From assembly GCA_002479215.1 (NCBI GenBank), contig DLME01000035.1:1-35671 (forward strand): DNA of 35,671 nt, written 5' to 3'. This document shows, piece after piece, positions 8,417 to 16,837 of the stretch (position 1 is the stretch's first letter; every line of letters starts with the position of its first letter). The stretch is from Syntrophaceae bacterium UBA7544 (GTDB lineage: Bacteria > Desulfobacterota > Syntrophia > Syntrophales > Smithellaceae). The position numbers were made by a program, and so were the translations under genes. Under the pieces are notes generated by a model. It ran no database searches. It saw only the letters and a program-made list of their open reading frames with translations, and was not told the DNA's origin.

Positions 8417-9720
8417 ACTTTTAAAGAGGGTAGGACATATTTTATTTCCCCCCCGACGATCGTAAGAATGGCTTTGCCTTGCATTTTCCGGCCATGAAAG
8501 GGAGAGTTCTTGCCGCGGGAGCGAAAAGTTTTTACGTCAACAGTCCATTTAAGCTGCGGATCAATTACGGTGATATCGGCGTCCGCGCCGACTTGGAGCG
8601 TTCCCTTCGACAGGTTCAGGATACGTGCCGGGTTGGGACTCATTTTGGCTATCAGCTCCGGCCACGAAAGAACTTCTTCTTTGATAAGATTTAAACTCAA
8701 GGCCAACGAAGTTTCCAAACCGCTGATACCGTTATCCGCATATTCAAACTCCAGTTCTTTATCCGTCCGTCCGTGGGGAGCATGATCGCAGGCGATAACA
8801 TCGAGCGTTCCATCAGCAAGACCTTCTTTAATTGCCGCTACGTCCTGAGTGCTTCTTAAAGGGGGATTGACTTTTAAATTTGTATCATAGCCTTGTAGAT
8901 ATTCATCGGTTAACGTGAAATAGTGGGGGGCGGTTTCCGCCGTTACCCTCAAGCCTCTTTTTTTGGCTTCGCGAACCAAGCGGACGGAACCTTCCGTACT
9001 GACATGCGCGATGTGGACGCAAGTCTTGGTAAATTCGGCAATCAAAATATCGCGCGCTACCATTGCTTCCTCCGCTATGCTGGGGATACCGCCAAGCCCC
9101 AGAATTGTGGAATAATAGCCTTCATTCATCAAACCGCCGCCGGAAAGATTTATATCTTCACAATGCGAAATAATCGGCAATTCCAGTGAAAAAGCGTATT
9201 CCATCGCGCGGCGCATCAAAGCGGCATCCATTACCGGCTTTCCATCATCGGAAAGAGCAACCACACCCGCATCTTTCAAATCCCAAAATTCCGTCAATTG
9301 GGAGCCTTCTGAATTTTTGCTGATTGCGCCGATTGGGTAAACGTTGGCTAGATCAGCCTCAGCAGCTTTCCTTCTGATAAATTCGGTAATAGAACGGTTA
9401 TCATTAATGGGAGATGTGTTGGGCATACAGGCAATAGAGGTGAAACCTCCGGCAACGGCCGCCGCGGCTCCTGAGGCAACCGTTTCTTTGTATTCAAAAC
9501 CCGGTTCGCGCAAATGGGTGTGCATATCGATTAAGCCCGGCGTAAGAACCATTCCGGCCAGTTCAATAATTTTTACTTTTTCCGAATCTTTGGATTTTAC
9601 TGATTTTAAAAGATCTGAGCCGATTTTGACAATCTTTCCATTTTCCAGCAAAACATCCATATCGGCATCTATTTTTTGGGCGGGGTCGATTATCTTCGCG
9701 CCGGTTAGCAATATTTTCAT
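8413..9720 (-). CDS. pyrC: Dihydroorotase
   Basis: This enzyme cyclises N-carbamoyl-aspartate to dihydroorotate, the third step of pyrimidine synthesis. It is a 435-residue class I (PyrC type 1, long form) amidohydrolase. The metal site is visible as [10 protein letters not shown] (His67, His69 and substrate-binding Arg71), then SHCED, HIAHVS and the catalytic ACDHAPH. Its start overlaps the pyrB stop by four bases and its own stop overlaps recO. In several bacteria class I dihydroorotase forms a complex with aspartate carbamoyltransferase; the tight coupling to pyrB fits this but does not prove it. Confidence 0.97.
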   Translation of the reverse strand: MKILLTGAKIIDPAQKIDADMDVLLENGKIVKIGSDLLKSVKSKDSEKVKIIELAGMVLTPGLIDMHTHLREPGFEYKETVASGAAAAVAGGFTSIACMPNTSPINDNRSITEFIRRKAAEADLANVYPIGAISKNSEGSQLTEFWDLKDAGVVALSDDGKPVMDAALMRRAMEYAFSLELPIISHCEDINLSGGGLMNEGYYSTILGLGGIPSIAEEAMVARDILIAEFTKTCVHIAHVSTEGSVRLVREAKKRGLRVTAETAPHYFTLTDEYLQGYDTNLKVNPPLRSTQDVAAIKEGLADGTLDVIACDHAPHGRTDKELEFEYADNGISGLETSLALSLNLIKEEVLSWPELIAKMSPNPARILNLSKGTLQVGADADITVIDPQLKWTVDVKTFRSRGKNSPFHGRKMQGKAILTIVGGEIKYVLPSLKV

Positions 9721-10643
9721 TCATTACCTCCGGTCAGCAGGTAAAGCAGCGCCATTCTTACTGCCACACCTTTATTTACCTGATCGAGAATGACTGAGTA
9801 GGATGGATCATCGGCGATGTCCGGTGATATTTCCACGCCGCGATTGATTGGACCCGGATGCATGACGATAACGTCTTTTTTAGCCCGCTTAATGTTGCTG
9901 CGGTTAAGGCAGTAATGCTGGGAATATTCGCGCAGTGAAGGAAAGATGTTTTGCTTTTGCCTTTCCAGTTGAATACGCAACATCATTACTACATCCGCAC
10001 CGACAATGGCGTCCTCCAGCTTGTTGTAAACTTTTACACCCATTTGTTCGATGTTCCGGGGAAGCATCGTAGCGGGACCGGCCAGAAATACTTGAGCACC
10101 CATTTTGGATAAACCGTAAATATTCGATCGGGCAACCCGACTGTGGGTTATGTCACCCACGATTGCTACTTTTAATCCGGATATTTTGCCCTTTTTTTCT
10201 TTAATGGTCATCATATCCAGAAGCGCCTGTGTGGGGTGCTCATGTGCGCCATCGCCGGCGTTGATAATGGATTGTTTAACCAGTGATGCCAGTAAGTGCG
10301 GAGCACCGGCAGCACTGTGGCGAATGACGATTACATCGGGATTCATAGCTTCCAAATTGCGTGCCGTGTCAATGAGTGTTTCTCCTTTGATTACAGAACT
10401 GGTTGAAGCGGAAATGTTGACTGTATCGGCACTGAGCCTTTTACCGGCAATTTCAAAGGATGTTCTCGTGCGTGTGCTGGCTTCGTAAAATAAGTTGATG
10501 ATTGTTTTGCCGCGCAGTGTCGGCACTTTCTTAATTTCGCGGGTGGAAATTTCCAGAAAAGATTCGGCTGTTTCCAGGATGAGATTAATCTCCTCGACTG
10601 TAAGATCTTTCATTCCGAGGATATCTTTTTTTTCTAATTTCAT
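9717..10643 (-). CDS. pyrB: Aspartate carbamoyltransferase catalytic chain
   Basis: This enzyme transfers the carbamoyl group from carbamoyl phosphate to aspartate, the committed pyrimidine step. At 308 residues it is a normal catalytic chain. Clear motifs are the carbamoyl-phosphate loop STRTRTS (56-62), HPTQALLD (from His136) and [11 protein letters not shown] near the C-terminus. No pyrI regulatory chain is encoded next to it, so allosteric control by PyrI is unlikely from this locus; control is by PyrR attenuation upstream. It lies 23 bases after pyrR and overlaps pyrC by four bases. The ribosome site is weak, which suggests coupling to pyrR translation. Confidence 0.97.
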   Translation of the reverse strand: MKLEKKDILGMKDLTVEEINLILETAESFLEISTREIKKVPTLRGKTIINLFYEASTRTRTSFEIAGKRLSADTVNISASTSSVIKGETLIDTARNLEAMNPDVIVIRHSAAGAPHLLASLVKQSIINAGDGAHEHPTQALLDMMTIKEKKGKISGLKVAIVGDITHSRVARSNIYGLSKMGAQVFLAGPATMLPRNIEQMGVKVYNKLEDAIVGADVVMMLRIQLERQKQNIFPSLREYSQHYCLNRSNIKRAKKDVIVMHPGPINRGVEISPDIADDPSYSVILDQVNKGVAVRMALLYLLTGGNE

Positions 10644-10666
10644 AATCAGGTTCTAAAATTTAATGT

Positions 10667-11215
10667 TTAAGTTCCTTCTTCAATAACTACTTCATCAATC
10701 CCGTTTTTTTCCACAAGATTAACGCTGACGGCTTCCCAAAGGGAAGAGGGCAGATTTTTTCCCACAAAATCAGCTCTGATCGGAAGTTCGCGATGACCGC
10801 GGTCAATTAAAACGGCAAGCTGAATCATTTTTGGTCGACCAAAATCGATCAAAGCATCCATTGCCGCACGAATGGTCCGACCGGTAAAGAGAACGTCGTC
10901 AACCAAGACAACTTTTTTATTGTCCAGAGAAAAGGTGATCTTTGTTTTCCCCAGACGGGGCTTTTTATTGGAGGTGGAAATATCATCGCGGTAAAGAGTT
11001 ATATCCAGGATACCAAGGGGAATTTTACCAGCTTCAATGCCGGATATTTTTTTCTGCAACCTCTCAGCCAGATATACTCCGCCGGTACGAATACCGACAA
11101 GAACAAGATTTTCCTTGCCTTTATTTTTTTCCAAAATTTCATAAGCAATACGGGTGAGGCATCGGTCGATTCCGTCACTGTCCATCACTATTTTAATATT
11201 TCTATTTTCTGTCAT
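10667..11215 (-). CDS. pyrR: Bifunctional pyr operon regulator / uracil phosphoribosyltransferase
   Basis: PyrR binds the pyr leader RNA when UMP or UTP is high and causes early termination; it also has weak uracil phosphoribosyltransferase activity. The 182-residue protein has the type I PRTase fold with the PRPP-binding motif [13 protein letters not shown] (102-114), a GIRTGG loop near residue 41, and [11 protein letters not shown], which is typical of PyrR. The ribosome site AAGGGA precedes the ATG. It is the first gene of pyrRBC-recO. A promoter, a PyrR-binding hairpin and a terminator lie in order upstream, so this protein very likely regulates its own operon. Confidence 0.96.
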   Translation of the reverse strand: MTENRNIKIVMDSDGIDRCLTRIAYEILEKNKGKENLVLVGIRTGGVYLAERLQKKISGIEAGKIPLGILDITLYRDDISTSNKKPRLGKTKITFSLDNKKVVLVDDVLFTGRTIRAAMDALIDFGRPKMIQLAVLIDRGHRELPIRADFVGKNLPSSLWEAVSVNLVEKNGIDEVVIEEGT

Positions 11216-11287
11216 GTTGCTTGTCCCTTATAAAGAATCAATTCATGTCAAGCCCTAGCGCTCGCGGGTCCCTTCTAAATCACATAA

Positions 11288-11319
11288 TAAAAAAGCCTTC
11301 CCCCTTGCGGAGAAAGGCT
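11288..11319 (-). terminator. pyr attenuator terminator
   Basis: On the minus strand AGCCTTTCTCC pairs with GGGGGAAGGCT across a GCAA tetraloop. This is an 11-base-pair stem with two G-U pairs, followed by six T's. It lies about 70 bases upstream of the pyrR start and about 80 bases downstream of the promoter start point, which is where an attenuator would be. The CCTTT of its 5' arm can pair instead with the AAAGG of the upstream hairpin, giving the expected antiterminator. Confidence 0.85.
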
Positions 11320-11354
11320 CTATACTCTTAGGATGTTTTCTTTCATCATCAGTT

Positions 11355-11388
11355 CCTTTTTCAATCTCGCTGGATTAAATTAAAAGGG
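11355..11388 (-). promoter_or_regulatory. PyrR-binding anti-antiterminator hairpin
   Basis: On the minus strand a stem-loop with AATC/GATT closes a CAGCGA hexaloop (11367-11372). Below it is a purine-rich internal loop and an outer stem CCTTTT/AAAAAGG. The CNGNGA hexaloop on a short stem above an asymmetric internal loop is the described recognition element of Bacillus PyrR. It precedes the terminator at 11288-11319 in the order needed for PyrR-dependent attenuation. The assignment rests on pattern and position; no folding program was run. Confidence 0.82.
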
Positions 11389-11402
11389 CTAAATTTTTCA
11401 TT

Positions 11403-11431
11403 CTTATACAACTAAGAAGCATGTGTGTCAA
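11403..11431 (-). promoter_or_regulatory. pyr operon promoter
   Basis: The minus strand has TTGACA (11426-11431), a 17-base spacer and TATAAG (11403-11408). Transcription would start near 11396, just before the PyrR hairpin. A perfect inverted repeat GGCGAA/TTCGCC (11432-11451, 8-base loop) touches the upstream edge of the -35 box and could be an operator or the end of the transporter operon. Confidence 0.82.
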
Positions 11432-11496
11432 GGCGAAAAGGAATATTCGCCAAAAATATTTTGATCAAAAGTATACCTTGTAAATTGAGTTATTTT

Positions 11497-11610
11497 TTAA
11501 GTAAAAATCCTTATAAATTTAACCACAATTAATATTAATAAAAAAATTAGATAGAATCGTAAGAGATACAAAGCAATTTTTGTTGTTTTATTTAACTGTA
11601 TTCGCGGCAT
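11497..11610 (-). CDS. 37-residue single-span membrane protein
   Basis: This small gene lies 10 bases after the stop of the PRC/CBS gene, on the same strand. It has a good ribosome site (AAGGA, eight bases before ATG 11608-11610) and ends in TAA at 11497-11499. The protein has a basic N-terminus (MPRIQLNKTTK), one hydrophobic helix of about 20 residues (IFLLILIVV in its core), and a basic C-terminus (KFIRIF). Its composition, spacing and ribosome site all argue for a real gene, probably an inner-membrane partner of the transporter. I do not recognise a named family. The alternative is a chance frame in A/T-rich DNA. Confidence 0.62.
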   Translation of the reverse strand: MPRIQLNKTTKIALYLLRFYLIFLLILIVVKFIRIFT

Positions 11611-11620
11611 GATCAAATCC

Positions 11621-12940
11621 TTAAAGTTTAACTCTGGTTTCAATGCCTTTCATAATGTCATTGTAGTGAATAACACCGAGAATATGATCCCTGGCGTCGA
11701 CAACGGGAATCATTTCGTAATGATACTTGGCAAAAATTTCTGCTAAGTCATCTTGGACATCATCATCTTCTGCAGTGATTACCGGCGATACCATTATTTC
11801 ACCTAATGTTTTATTATCTGCGGTCAGAAGCATTTCCCGCAGATCGACTACCCCTAAAAGAGTTTGATCGTCTTCATTAATAACATAGATATAAGAAATG
11901 TTATGCGGCTCTAATTCGGAATGCCTGATTTTTTCGATTACTTTAGCAACGGTAACTTCTTTTGGTACGGTAATGAAATCATGGGACATAATGCTGTTTG
12001 CCGTTGCTTCTCGCTTGGAAAGAATAGATTGGACACGTTTGTATTGATCTTTATCCAGCAACTGCATGAACTGAGTTACGTTATCATGCGGGAGTACTGC
12101 AAATAGACCGGCAAGTTGTGGTATTGACATTTCCGAAAAGATATTGCGAGCCCGCTCTTTGCGGAGATTGGCAATAATCTGACGCTGTGCTCTTGGTTCT
12201 GCTTCCGCCAATGTTTCGGCAGCTTTTTCGGAATCCAGCGCAGAAAAGAGCGCCTGTTGCTCGTCGCCGGGTAACTCTTCCAGGATATCGGCTAAGTCTT
12301 CACTGGGGAGTTCCACCATATCTTTGCGTGTAACGGAAAGAGAAACTTTGTCCGTCGCAATTACATCTTCGACCGATAAAGGTTGGACGTACTTCCATGA
12401 TATAAAATCATCCTTTATAAGATGGAATTTTCCCAAACCTATTCTACGTAAGAAACCGTTAAAGGATATATCGACATGAACGAGCAGCAATTTATTTCTA
12501 ACTTCTATTAGGTGAATATCATTGACAACCTCGACCCGGCGATCGTCTATATCAACGATTGTGCGGCCCATTAAATGTTTATCCAGAAGAATCCACCCGG
12601 TTTGATCGACAAAAGGCGGATAAACTTCACCATTTCCCGGAGGCTGAACAAAGAGAGCATCATCTTCTATTTTAATGACTCGTTCCCAGGGAATAAAAAC
12701 TGTTGGCTTACCCCAACCATATTCAATGTAAATGCCGACGGCTTCCGGATAAGGGTCCTTTACCGAAAAGACAATATCAGTGAGCTTACCGATCCTGTTT
12801 TTAATCTTTCCAACACAGATTGGCCGTTTGACCAGTTCGGAAAAATAAATGAACCTGTATTTAGAGCCGTTTCCAGACTGGGTAGATGATTTTGCCTTAT
12901 TATTTATATCCATTAGTCCTGGTCCTCTCACAAGGATCAT
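11621..12940 (-). CDS. Soluble PRC-barrel / MgtE_N / CBS-pair regulatory protein
   Basis: The 439-residue protein has two PRC-barrel-like segments (about 30-110 and 115-185). These are followed by an MgtE N-terminal domain of stacked helices (about 205-310, with LPSEDLADILEELPGDEQQ) and a tandem CBS pair (about 315-435, starting NSIMSHDFITVPKEVTV). No membrane segment is present, so it is the cytosolic half of an MgtE-type channel without the channel. In MgtE these domains sense Mg2+ and gate the pore. Here the gene directly follows an NRAMP-like transporter with a 4-base ATGA overlap, which suggests it senses or gates that protein. An internal ATG at 12913 with AGGA-type sites upstream is an alternative start. 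It is followed by a 37-residue membrane protein. Confidence 0.88.
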   Translation of the reverse strand: MILVRGPGLMDINNKAKSSTQSGNGSKYRFIYFSELVKRPICVGKIKNRIGKLTDIVFSVKDPYPEAVGIYIEYGWGKPTVFIPWERVIKIEDDALFVQPPGNGEVYPPFVDQTGWILLDKHLMGRTIVDIDDRRVEVVNDIHLIEVRNKLLLVHVDISFNGFLRRIGLGKFHLIKDDFISWKYVQPLSVEDVIATDKVSLSVTRKDMVELPSEDLADILEELPGDEQQALFSALDSEKAAETLAEAEPRAQRQIIANLRKERARNIFSEMSIPQLAGLFAVLPHDNVTQFMQLLDKDQYKRVQSILSKREATANSIMSHDFITVPKEVTVAKVIEKIRHSELEPHNISYIYVINEDDQTLLGVVDLREMLLTADNKTLGEIMVSPVITAEDDDVQDDLAEIFAKYHYEMIPVVDARDHILGVIHYNDIMKGIETRVKL

Positions 12941-14246
12941 TTAAAAAGATCAGGGAAAAGAGTGCCTATTCCCATCAATGATGACATTATAACAACAAAA
13001 ATAACAATTGACCAGTTCATTATGTTTTGTGAACCTGTATTAACCCTGTCACCCATGACTGATTTGTCATTGAGTAAAAGAATCAAAAAAACGAGTGATG
13101 AAGGTAACAAAGTAACGGCTACGATTTGCACAAACATGGTGATTGTAACCAAAGGCGCTCCGGGAATCAAAACAACAAGACCTGATGTCAATAGCATCAT
13201 AAAGTAAATGCCATAAAACCAGGGAGCTTCTCTAACTTTTTGATTCAGAGAGTGTGACCAGCCGAAGACTTCACCAACCGCCCATGATGTGGATAGGGAA
13301 ATGCATAAGGCGCCAAGGAAGCCAGCATCAAAAAGGCCGATAGCGAAAAGTGTTCGAGCGATGTCGCCATAACCCGCGGATAAAAGGGGGACGATAGCTT
13401 CGGCCGTTTGCGCGGCATCTTCAATGACTATAGGCGGTTGATGATAAAAGAAGACAGCGCCCGTTGCAATTATAATGAATACAGCCACGAGGCAAGTAAA
13501 AAAAGATCCAACAAATGTTTCAATCTTTCCAAAAGTGATATCATGAATATCAAGTCCTTTATCTACAACGGCACTTTGTTGAAAGAATATCATCCAAGGA
13601 GCGATAGTTGTTCCAATGTTGGCTAGAGGAGAATGAATATCAAGTCCATATTGAAGCCACTGAGATTTGGCTCGTAAAATCCCCGGAAAACTTCACCCCA
13701 GATGGGAGCAGTTGGTGTGGCCATTGCCCAAAATGCTGCCGGTATATAGACAAAATTGAATAAACAAAAGAAAAGAGTTAGTCTTTCAAATGTCCAGTAT
13801 TTGCCGGTAAGAACAATGGCAAACAAAATGAGCGTAACACCAATGATAGTTATCCATGGAGGTATGCCAAAAAGGCTCATTGCCGCCGTCATTCCAATAT
13901 ATTCTGTAACTAATGTCAACCAATCAGTAATTGCCAGATCAACGATAGAAAACCAACCCCAGAAAGGACCGAAACCATCGAAAATTGCTTCCGCATGGCC
14001 ACGTTTAGTTACTGCCCCCAGCCGAACCGTCATTTCTTGAACAAAGTAAGCCATAGGTATAAGAAGAATAAATATCCAAAGTAACTTAAAGCCGTATTTG
14101 GAACCTGTTACTGCATAGGTGGATATGCCGCCCGCGTCATTGTCGGCAATCATAACGATTATGCCTGGCCCGAGAACGGACAAAAAAACAATGAGCTGAC
14201 GCCGGAAGCGATTGAGCTTATGGATGCTTTTGCTTATCCAATACAT
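12937..14246 (-). pseudogene. NRAMP-like divalent metal transporter, interrupted by a one-base frameshift
   Basis: Two frames together give one complete NRAMP/SLC11-type protein. The first part (14246 to 13623, 207 residues) ends at a TAG in FNMDLIFILL. The next frame continues directly with LANIGTTIAPWMIFFQQSA and runs to 12937. Adding one base in the CTCCTCTAG stretch at 13623-13632 restores about 436 residues, the normal length. The metal-site motifs differ from canonical NRAMP: helix 1 has ADNDAGG where DPGN is usual, and helix 6 has APWM in place of MPH. Such changes occur in NRAMP-related proteins that carry other ions, including Mg2+. The start has a GAGGT ribosome site. The shift may be an assembly error, a real mutation or, less likely, programmed frameshifting, because the following genes look intact. 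Confidence 0.85.
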
Positions 14247-14553
14247 AACAGCGTACCTCAGAAATATCTGTTACACCCTGTAAATCAAGGAACGTTGTCG
14301 ACACAAAAAACAAAAGGATGGACAGAGTTCGTGGAAGAGAGATTGTCTTACAGCAAATGTTTCCGGTTCTTAATCTATCCGGAAAATGCCATTTAACGGT
14401 GGGTCTATGATATTTTCGGGATACACATTATTTTAAGATTAAGCCGGAACCAAGTGCTTAACGTTCCGCTACTACTAGGAGGTTCCATATCTTTCTATCT
14501 CCGAAAATGCAATTTTCCATCCGCCATAAAAGAATAGTGTCAGGCGAAAATTA
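14247..14553 (-). promoter_or_regulatory. Long structured 5' leader of the NRAMP operon (candidate regulatory RNA)
   Basis: From the predicted start near 14553 to the ATG at 14246 the leader is about 305 bases. It opens with hairpin CGAAAA/TTTTCG (14545-14560, beginning at the promoter). On the minus strand ATTTTCGG (14501-14508) can pair perfectly with CCGAAAAT (14412-14419). The same middle segment can instead pair with ATTTTCCGG (14379-14387), inside a long hairpin closed by CTTAATCT (14436-14443) and AGATTAAG (14369-14376). A third option is a 7-base-pair stem TTTCCGG/CCGGAAA (14360-14385). GGAACC/GGTTCC (14446-14451 and 14481-14486) adds another helix. I see no match to the Mg2+ M-box or the yybP-ykoY Mn2+ riboswitch as I remember them. 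Confidence 0.55.
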
Positions 14554-14559
14554 GTTTTC

Positions 14560-14587
14560 GTTATACATGAAAAGAAATGTCAGTCAA
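14560..14587 (-). promoter_or_regulatory. Promoter of the NRAMP operon
   Basis: The minus strand carries TTGACT (14582-14587), a 16-base spacer and TATAAC (14560-14565). It is the best sigma-70 type match in the 488-base gap and places the start about 305 bases upstream of the transporter gene. Confidence 0.65.
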
Positions 14588-14671
14588 GAATATTTTGCAG
14601 CTAATTAATTTTTTGATGATCGAGAGAGCAACTTTAAATCCTGACTCTGTAAAGGTAGGGTTATTGTGAAC

Positions 14672-14691
14672 AAAAAGTAGTCATACTTTTA
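14672..14691. terminator. A/T-rich hairpin downstream of lepB
   Basis: AAAAGTA (14673-14679) pairs with TACTTTT (14684-14690) across a GTCA loop, with T's following on the minus strand. It lies 45-60 bases after the lepB stop and may end the mazG-lepB operon. The stem is A/T-rich and weak. Confidence 0.35.
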
Positions 14692-14734
14692 AAAACAAAC
14701 GCATGAATAATTGGCTGTAAATTATCGCACCGCT

Positions 14735-15370
14735 TTAATGCAGTAGACTCCCCAGACGCCGCCAGCGGAGATTATTATCTTCACGGTTCCATGACCAATA
14801 AATGATAAAAGCTTTTCCTTCAACGTCTTTTATATCAACAAATCCCCAATAACGGCTGTCCGAGCTTTCATCGCGGTTATCACCCATGACGAAAAGTGAA
14901 TTCTGCGGAACAGTCACCGGGCCAAAATTATCGCGGGGCTGAATTACGCCTGGATAAATTAAATTATCACTATAAACGCCGTAAGAGTCGGAATACTCTT
15001 TATCGTTAATAAATATCCTTTTATTCTTAATTTCGATTTTATCTCCGGCTATGCCGATAACCCGTTTGATAAAATCTTTGGAACGATCATTGGGATAAAT
15101 AAAAACAACGATATCGCCCTTTTCCGGATTGGTGACAGGGATGATCGTTTTTCTTAAATAAGGTATCTTTACGCCGTAAATAAATTTATTGACTAATATC
15201 TGATCTCCGATAAGTAATGTCGGCACCATAGAGCGGGAAGGTATTTTAAATGCCTGGATGACAAATGTCCGAATAACAAGAGCGATCAGTATCGCAATAA
15301 TAATTGCTTCAATGTATTCTTGAACTTTTGATTTTCTTTTTTCTTTTTTTGATTTATTATCTTCTAGCAT
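14735..15370 (-). CDS. lepB: Signal peptidase I
   Basis: This inner-membrane serine protease removes signal peptides from exported proteins. The 211-residue protein has a basic N-terminus and one membrane helix (about 19-40). The catalytic Ser47 is in KIPSRSMVPTL, the catalytic Lys102 in KRVIG, and the conserved box MGDNRDESSDSRYWG starts near residue 162. The single-helix form is the shorter type. It is the last gene of the run from mazG through secDF, 13 bases after the DUF456 gene, so translocation and processing functions are produced together. Confidence 0.96.
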   Translation of the reverse strand: MLEDNKSKKEKRKSKVQEYIEAIIIAILIALVIRTFVIQAFKIPSRSMVPTLLIGDQILVNKFIYGVKIPYLRKTIIPVTNPEKGDIVVFIYPNDRSKDFIKRVIGIAGDKIEIKNKRIFINDKEYSDSYGVYSDNLIYPGVIQPRDNFGPVTVPQNSLFVMGDNRDESSDSRYWGFVDIKDVEGKAFIIYWSWNREDNNLRWRRLGSLLH

Positions 15371-15383
15371 ATTGACTAAACCT

Positions 15384-15896
15384 CTATGAGTAAATATTGG
15401 ATAAAGAAAGGGCGACCATAAACAAAGCGACGAATCCTTTAACTATTTTTCTGCCAGCCATGGCGATTATGGTTCGATTAGATGCTCGATAAAGAGATTT
15501 TAATTTCGATTGCCGGGCCACTTCCAACGTTATGATTCCGGTAAATCCTCCTAAAAAAAATCCTACCCATGCACCTGGTCCCCAAAAAAAAGGCGTAAGA
15601 ATAAACGCTCCTACAATAGCACTTATCGCCGCGGTCCAAAAAACTCTTTTTGTGGCCACCGGTTGGAGCGCGCCAGTCATAACTAAAAAGAAATCAATTG
15701 TTTCCACAATTATGGAAATAAGAAGGAGAAACAAAATAATTTTCCCGTTGACTCGATCAAAGCCGGTGAAAAGGGCATAAAGAAAGACATCTATAAAGAT
15801 GATCACCGTTCCGAGCAAGTCAAACAATGTTAAATAAATGCCCGCAAAAAGTATCAAAATAAAAGCGGCGAAAGCTAGAGAGGCAAGGGAAGGCAA
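15384..15896 (-). CDS. DUF456 family membrane protein
   Basis: This is a hydrophobic protein of 170 residues with about five membrane segments. It includes the GTVIIFIDVFLYALFTGF stretch and a Gly-rich GPGAWVGFFLGGFTGII segment typical of DUF456. Function is unknown. The start is TTG at 15894-15896, immediately after the secF stop, with AAGGA about eight bases upstream inside the end of secF, so it is translationally coupled to secF. Its place between secF and lepB suggests an envelope role but nothing more can be said. Confidence 0.82.
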   Translation of the reverse strand: MPSLASLAFAAFILILFAGIYLTLFDLLGTVIIFIDVFLYALFTGFDRVNGKIILFLLLISIIVETIDFFLVMTGALQPVATKRVFWTAAISAIVGAFILTPFFWGPGAWVGFFLGGFTGIITLEVARQSKLKSLYRASNRTIIAMAGRKIVKGFVALFMVALSLSNIYS

Positions 15897-16805
15897 TTAT
15901 TTCTTCCTTTTCACTTTGGAAAGTTGCATGTTTTCAAAAAACAGCACTATTGGGCAAGAAATAAAGACGGAAGAATAAGTGCCGAATACGACGCCAACTA
16001 GTAGCGAAAATGCCAAATCATGTATTACTGGTCCACCCCAGATATATAGAGCGATAACGGTAAGAAACACTGTAAAGGAAGTCAATATTGTTCTGCTCAG
16101 TGTCTGGTTTATGCTCAAATTGATTGTATCGGCAAGCTTGTGTCTGGGATTTAACTTCACGTTTTCTCTGATTCTATCCAAAACAACAATCGTATCATTG
16201 ATAGAGTAACCAATAATGAAGAATATTGCCGCCAAAATGTTGATGGTAAATTCCATCTTTAGAAGGGAAATGGTACCGATAATAATCACAACATCATGAA
16301 CAAGAGCAATAATGCCGCCTAATCCGTAACGGAATTCAAAACGCCAGGCAATATAGACGAGCATGGCCAGCCAGGAAAGAATTACGGCGAAAATGGCTTT
16401 TCTCTGGAAATCCATGCCGACTTTCGAGCCGACGACTTCCACACGTCTGATTTCGTAATCTTTATTGAACGCAGTGGTCAGTGGCGTCTCCAAGTTTTCT
16501 GCTAGAAGTTTTTGATCATGAAAGGATTCCGCGGTGCGGATCAAAAACTCGTTGACACCGAACTGTTGGATAATGCTGTTTTCTAGCCGAGTTGATTTAA
16601 GGGCTTCTCTGATCTTATCTGCCGACATCTCTTTTTGAAATTTTACTTGAATTATAGATCCACCGGCGAAATCAATACCGAGATTTAAACCGCCATGGAT
16701 AATGACGGAGGCGATGCTGATCATTGTCAAGATAACCGAGAAAATTATCGCGTATTTCATTTTCCCGACAAAATCAATTTTTAGTCCAGGTTTAATAAAC
16801 TCCAT
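15897..16805 (-). CDS. secF: Protein translocase subunit SecF
   Basis: SecF pairs with SecD to drive late steps of protein export using the proton motive force. The 302-residue protein has the expected first membrane helix, the periplasmic P1 region with LGIDFAGGSIIQV, and five more C-terminal helices including the YSINDTIVVLDRIREN motif. Length is normal. A good AGGAGAG ribosome site lies seven bases before the ATG. It follows secD after 32 bases. Confidence 0.97.
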   Translation of the reverse strand: MEFIKPGLKIDFVGKMKYAIIFSVILTMISIASVIIHGGLNLGIDFAGGSIIQVKFQKEMSADKIREALKSTRLENSIIQQFGVNEFLIRTAESFHDQKLLAENLETPLTTAFNKDYEIRRVEVVGSKVGMDFQRKAIFAVILSWLAMLVYIAWRFEFRYGLGGIIALVHDVVIIIGTISLLKMEFTINILAAIFFIIGYSINDTIVVLDRIRENVKLNPRHKLADTINLSINQTLSRTILTSFTVFLTVIALYIWGGPVIHDLAFSLLVGVVFGTYSSVFISCPIVLFFENMQLSKVKRKK

Positions 16806-16837
16806 ACTATATCTCTCCTAAGTACTAACGGAATTGT

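Noticed and set aside
14247..14553. A known Mg2+ M-box or yybP-ykoY riboswitch in the NRAMP leader.
   Set aside because: The conserved core strings of those classes, as I remember them, are not found.
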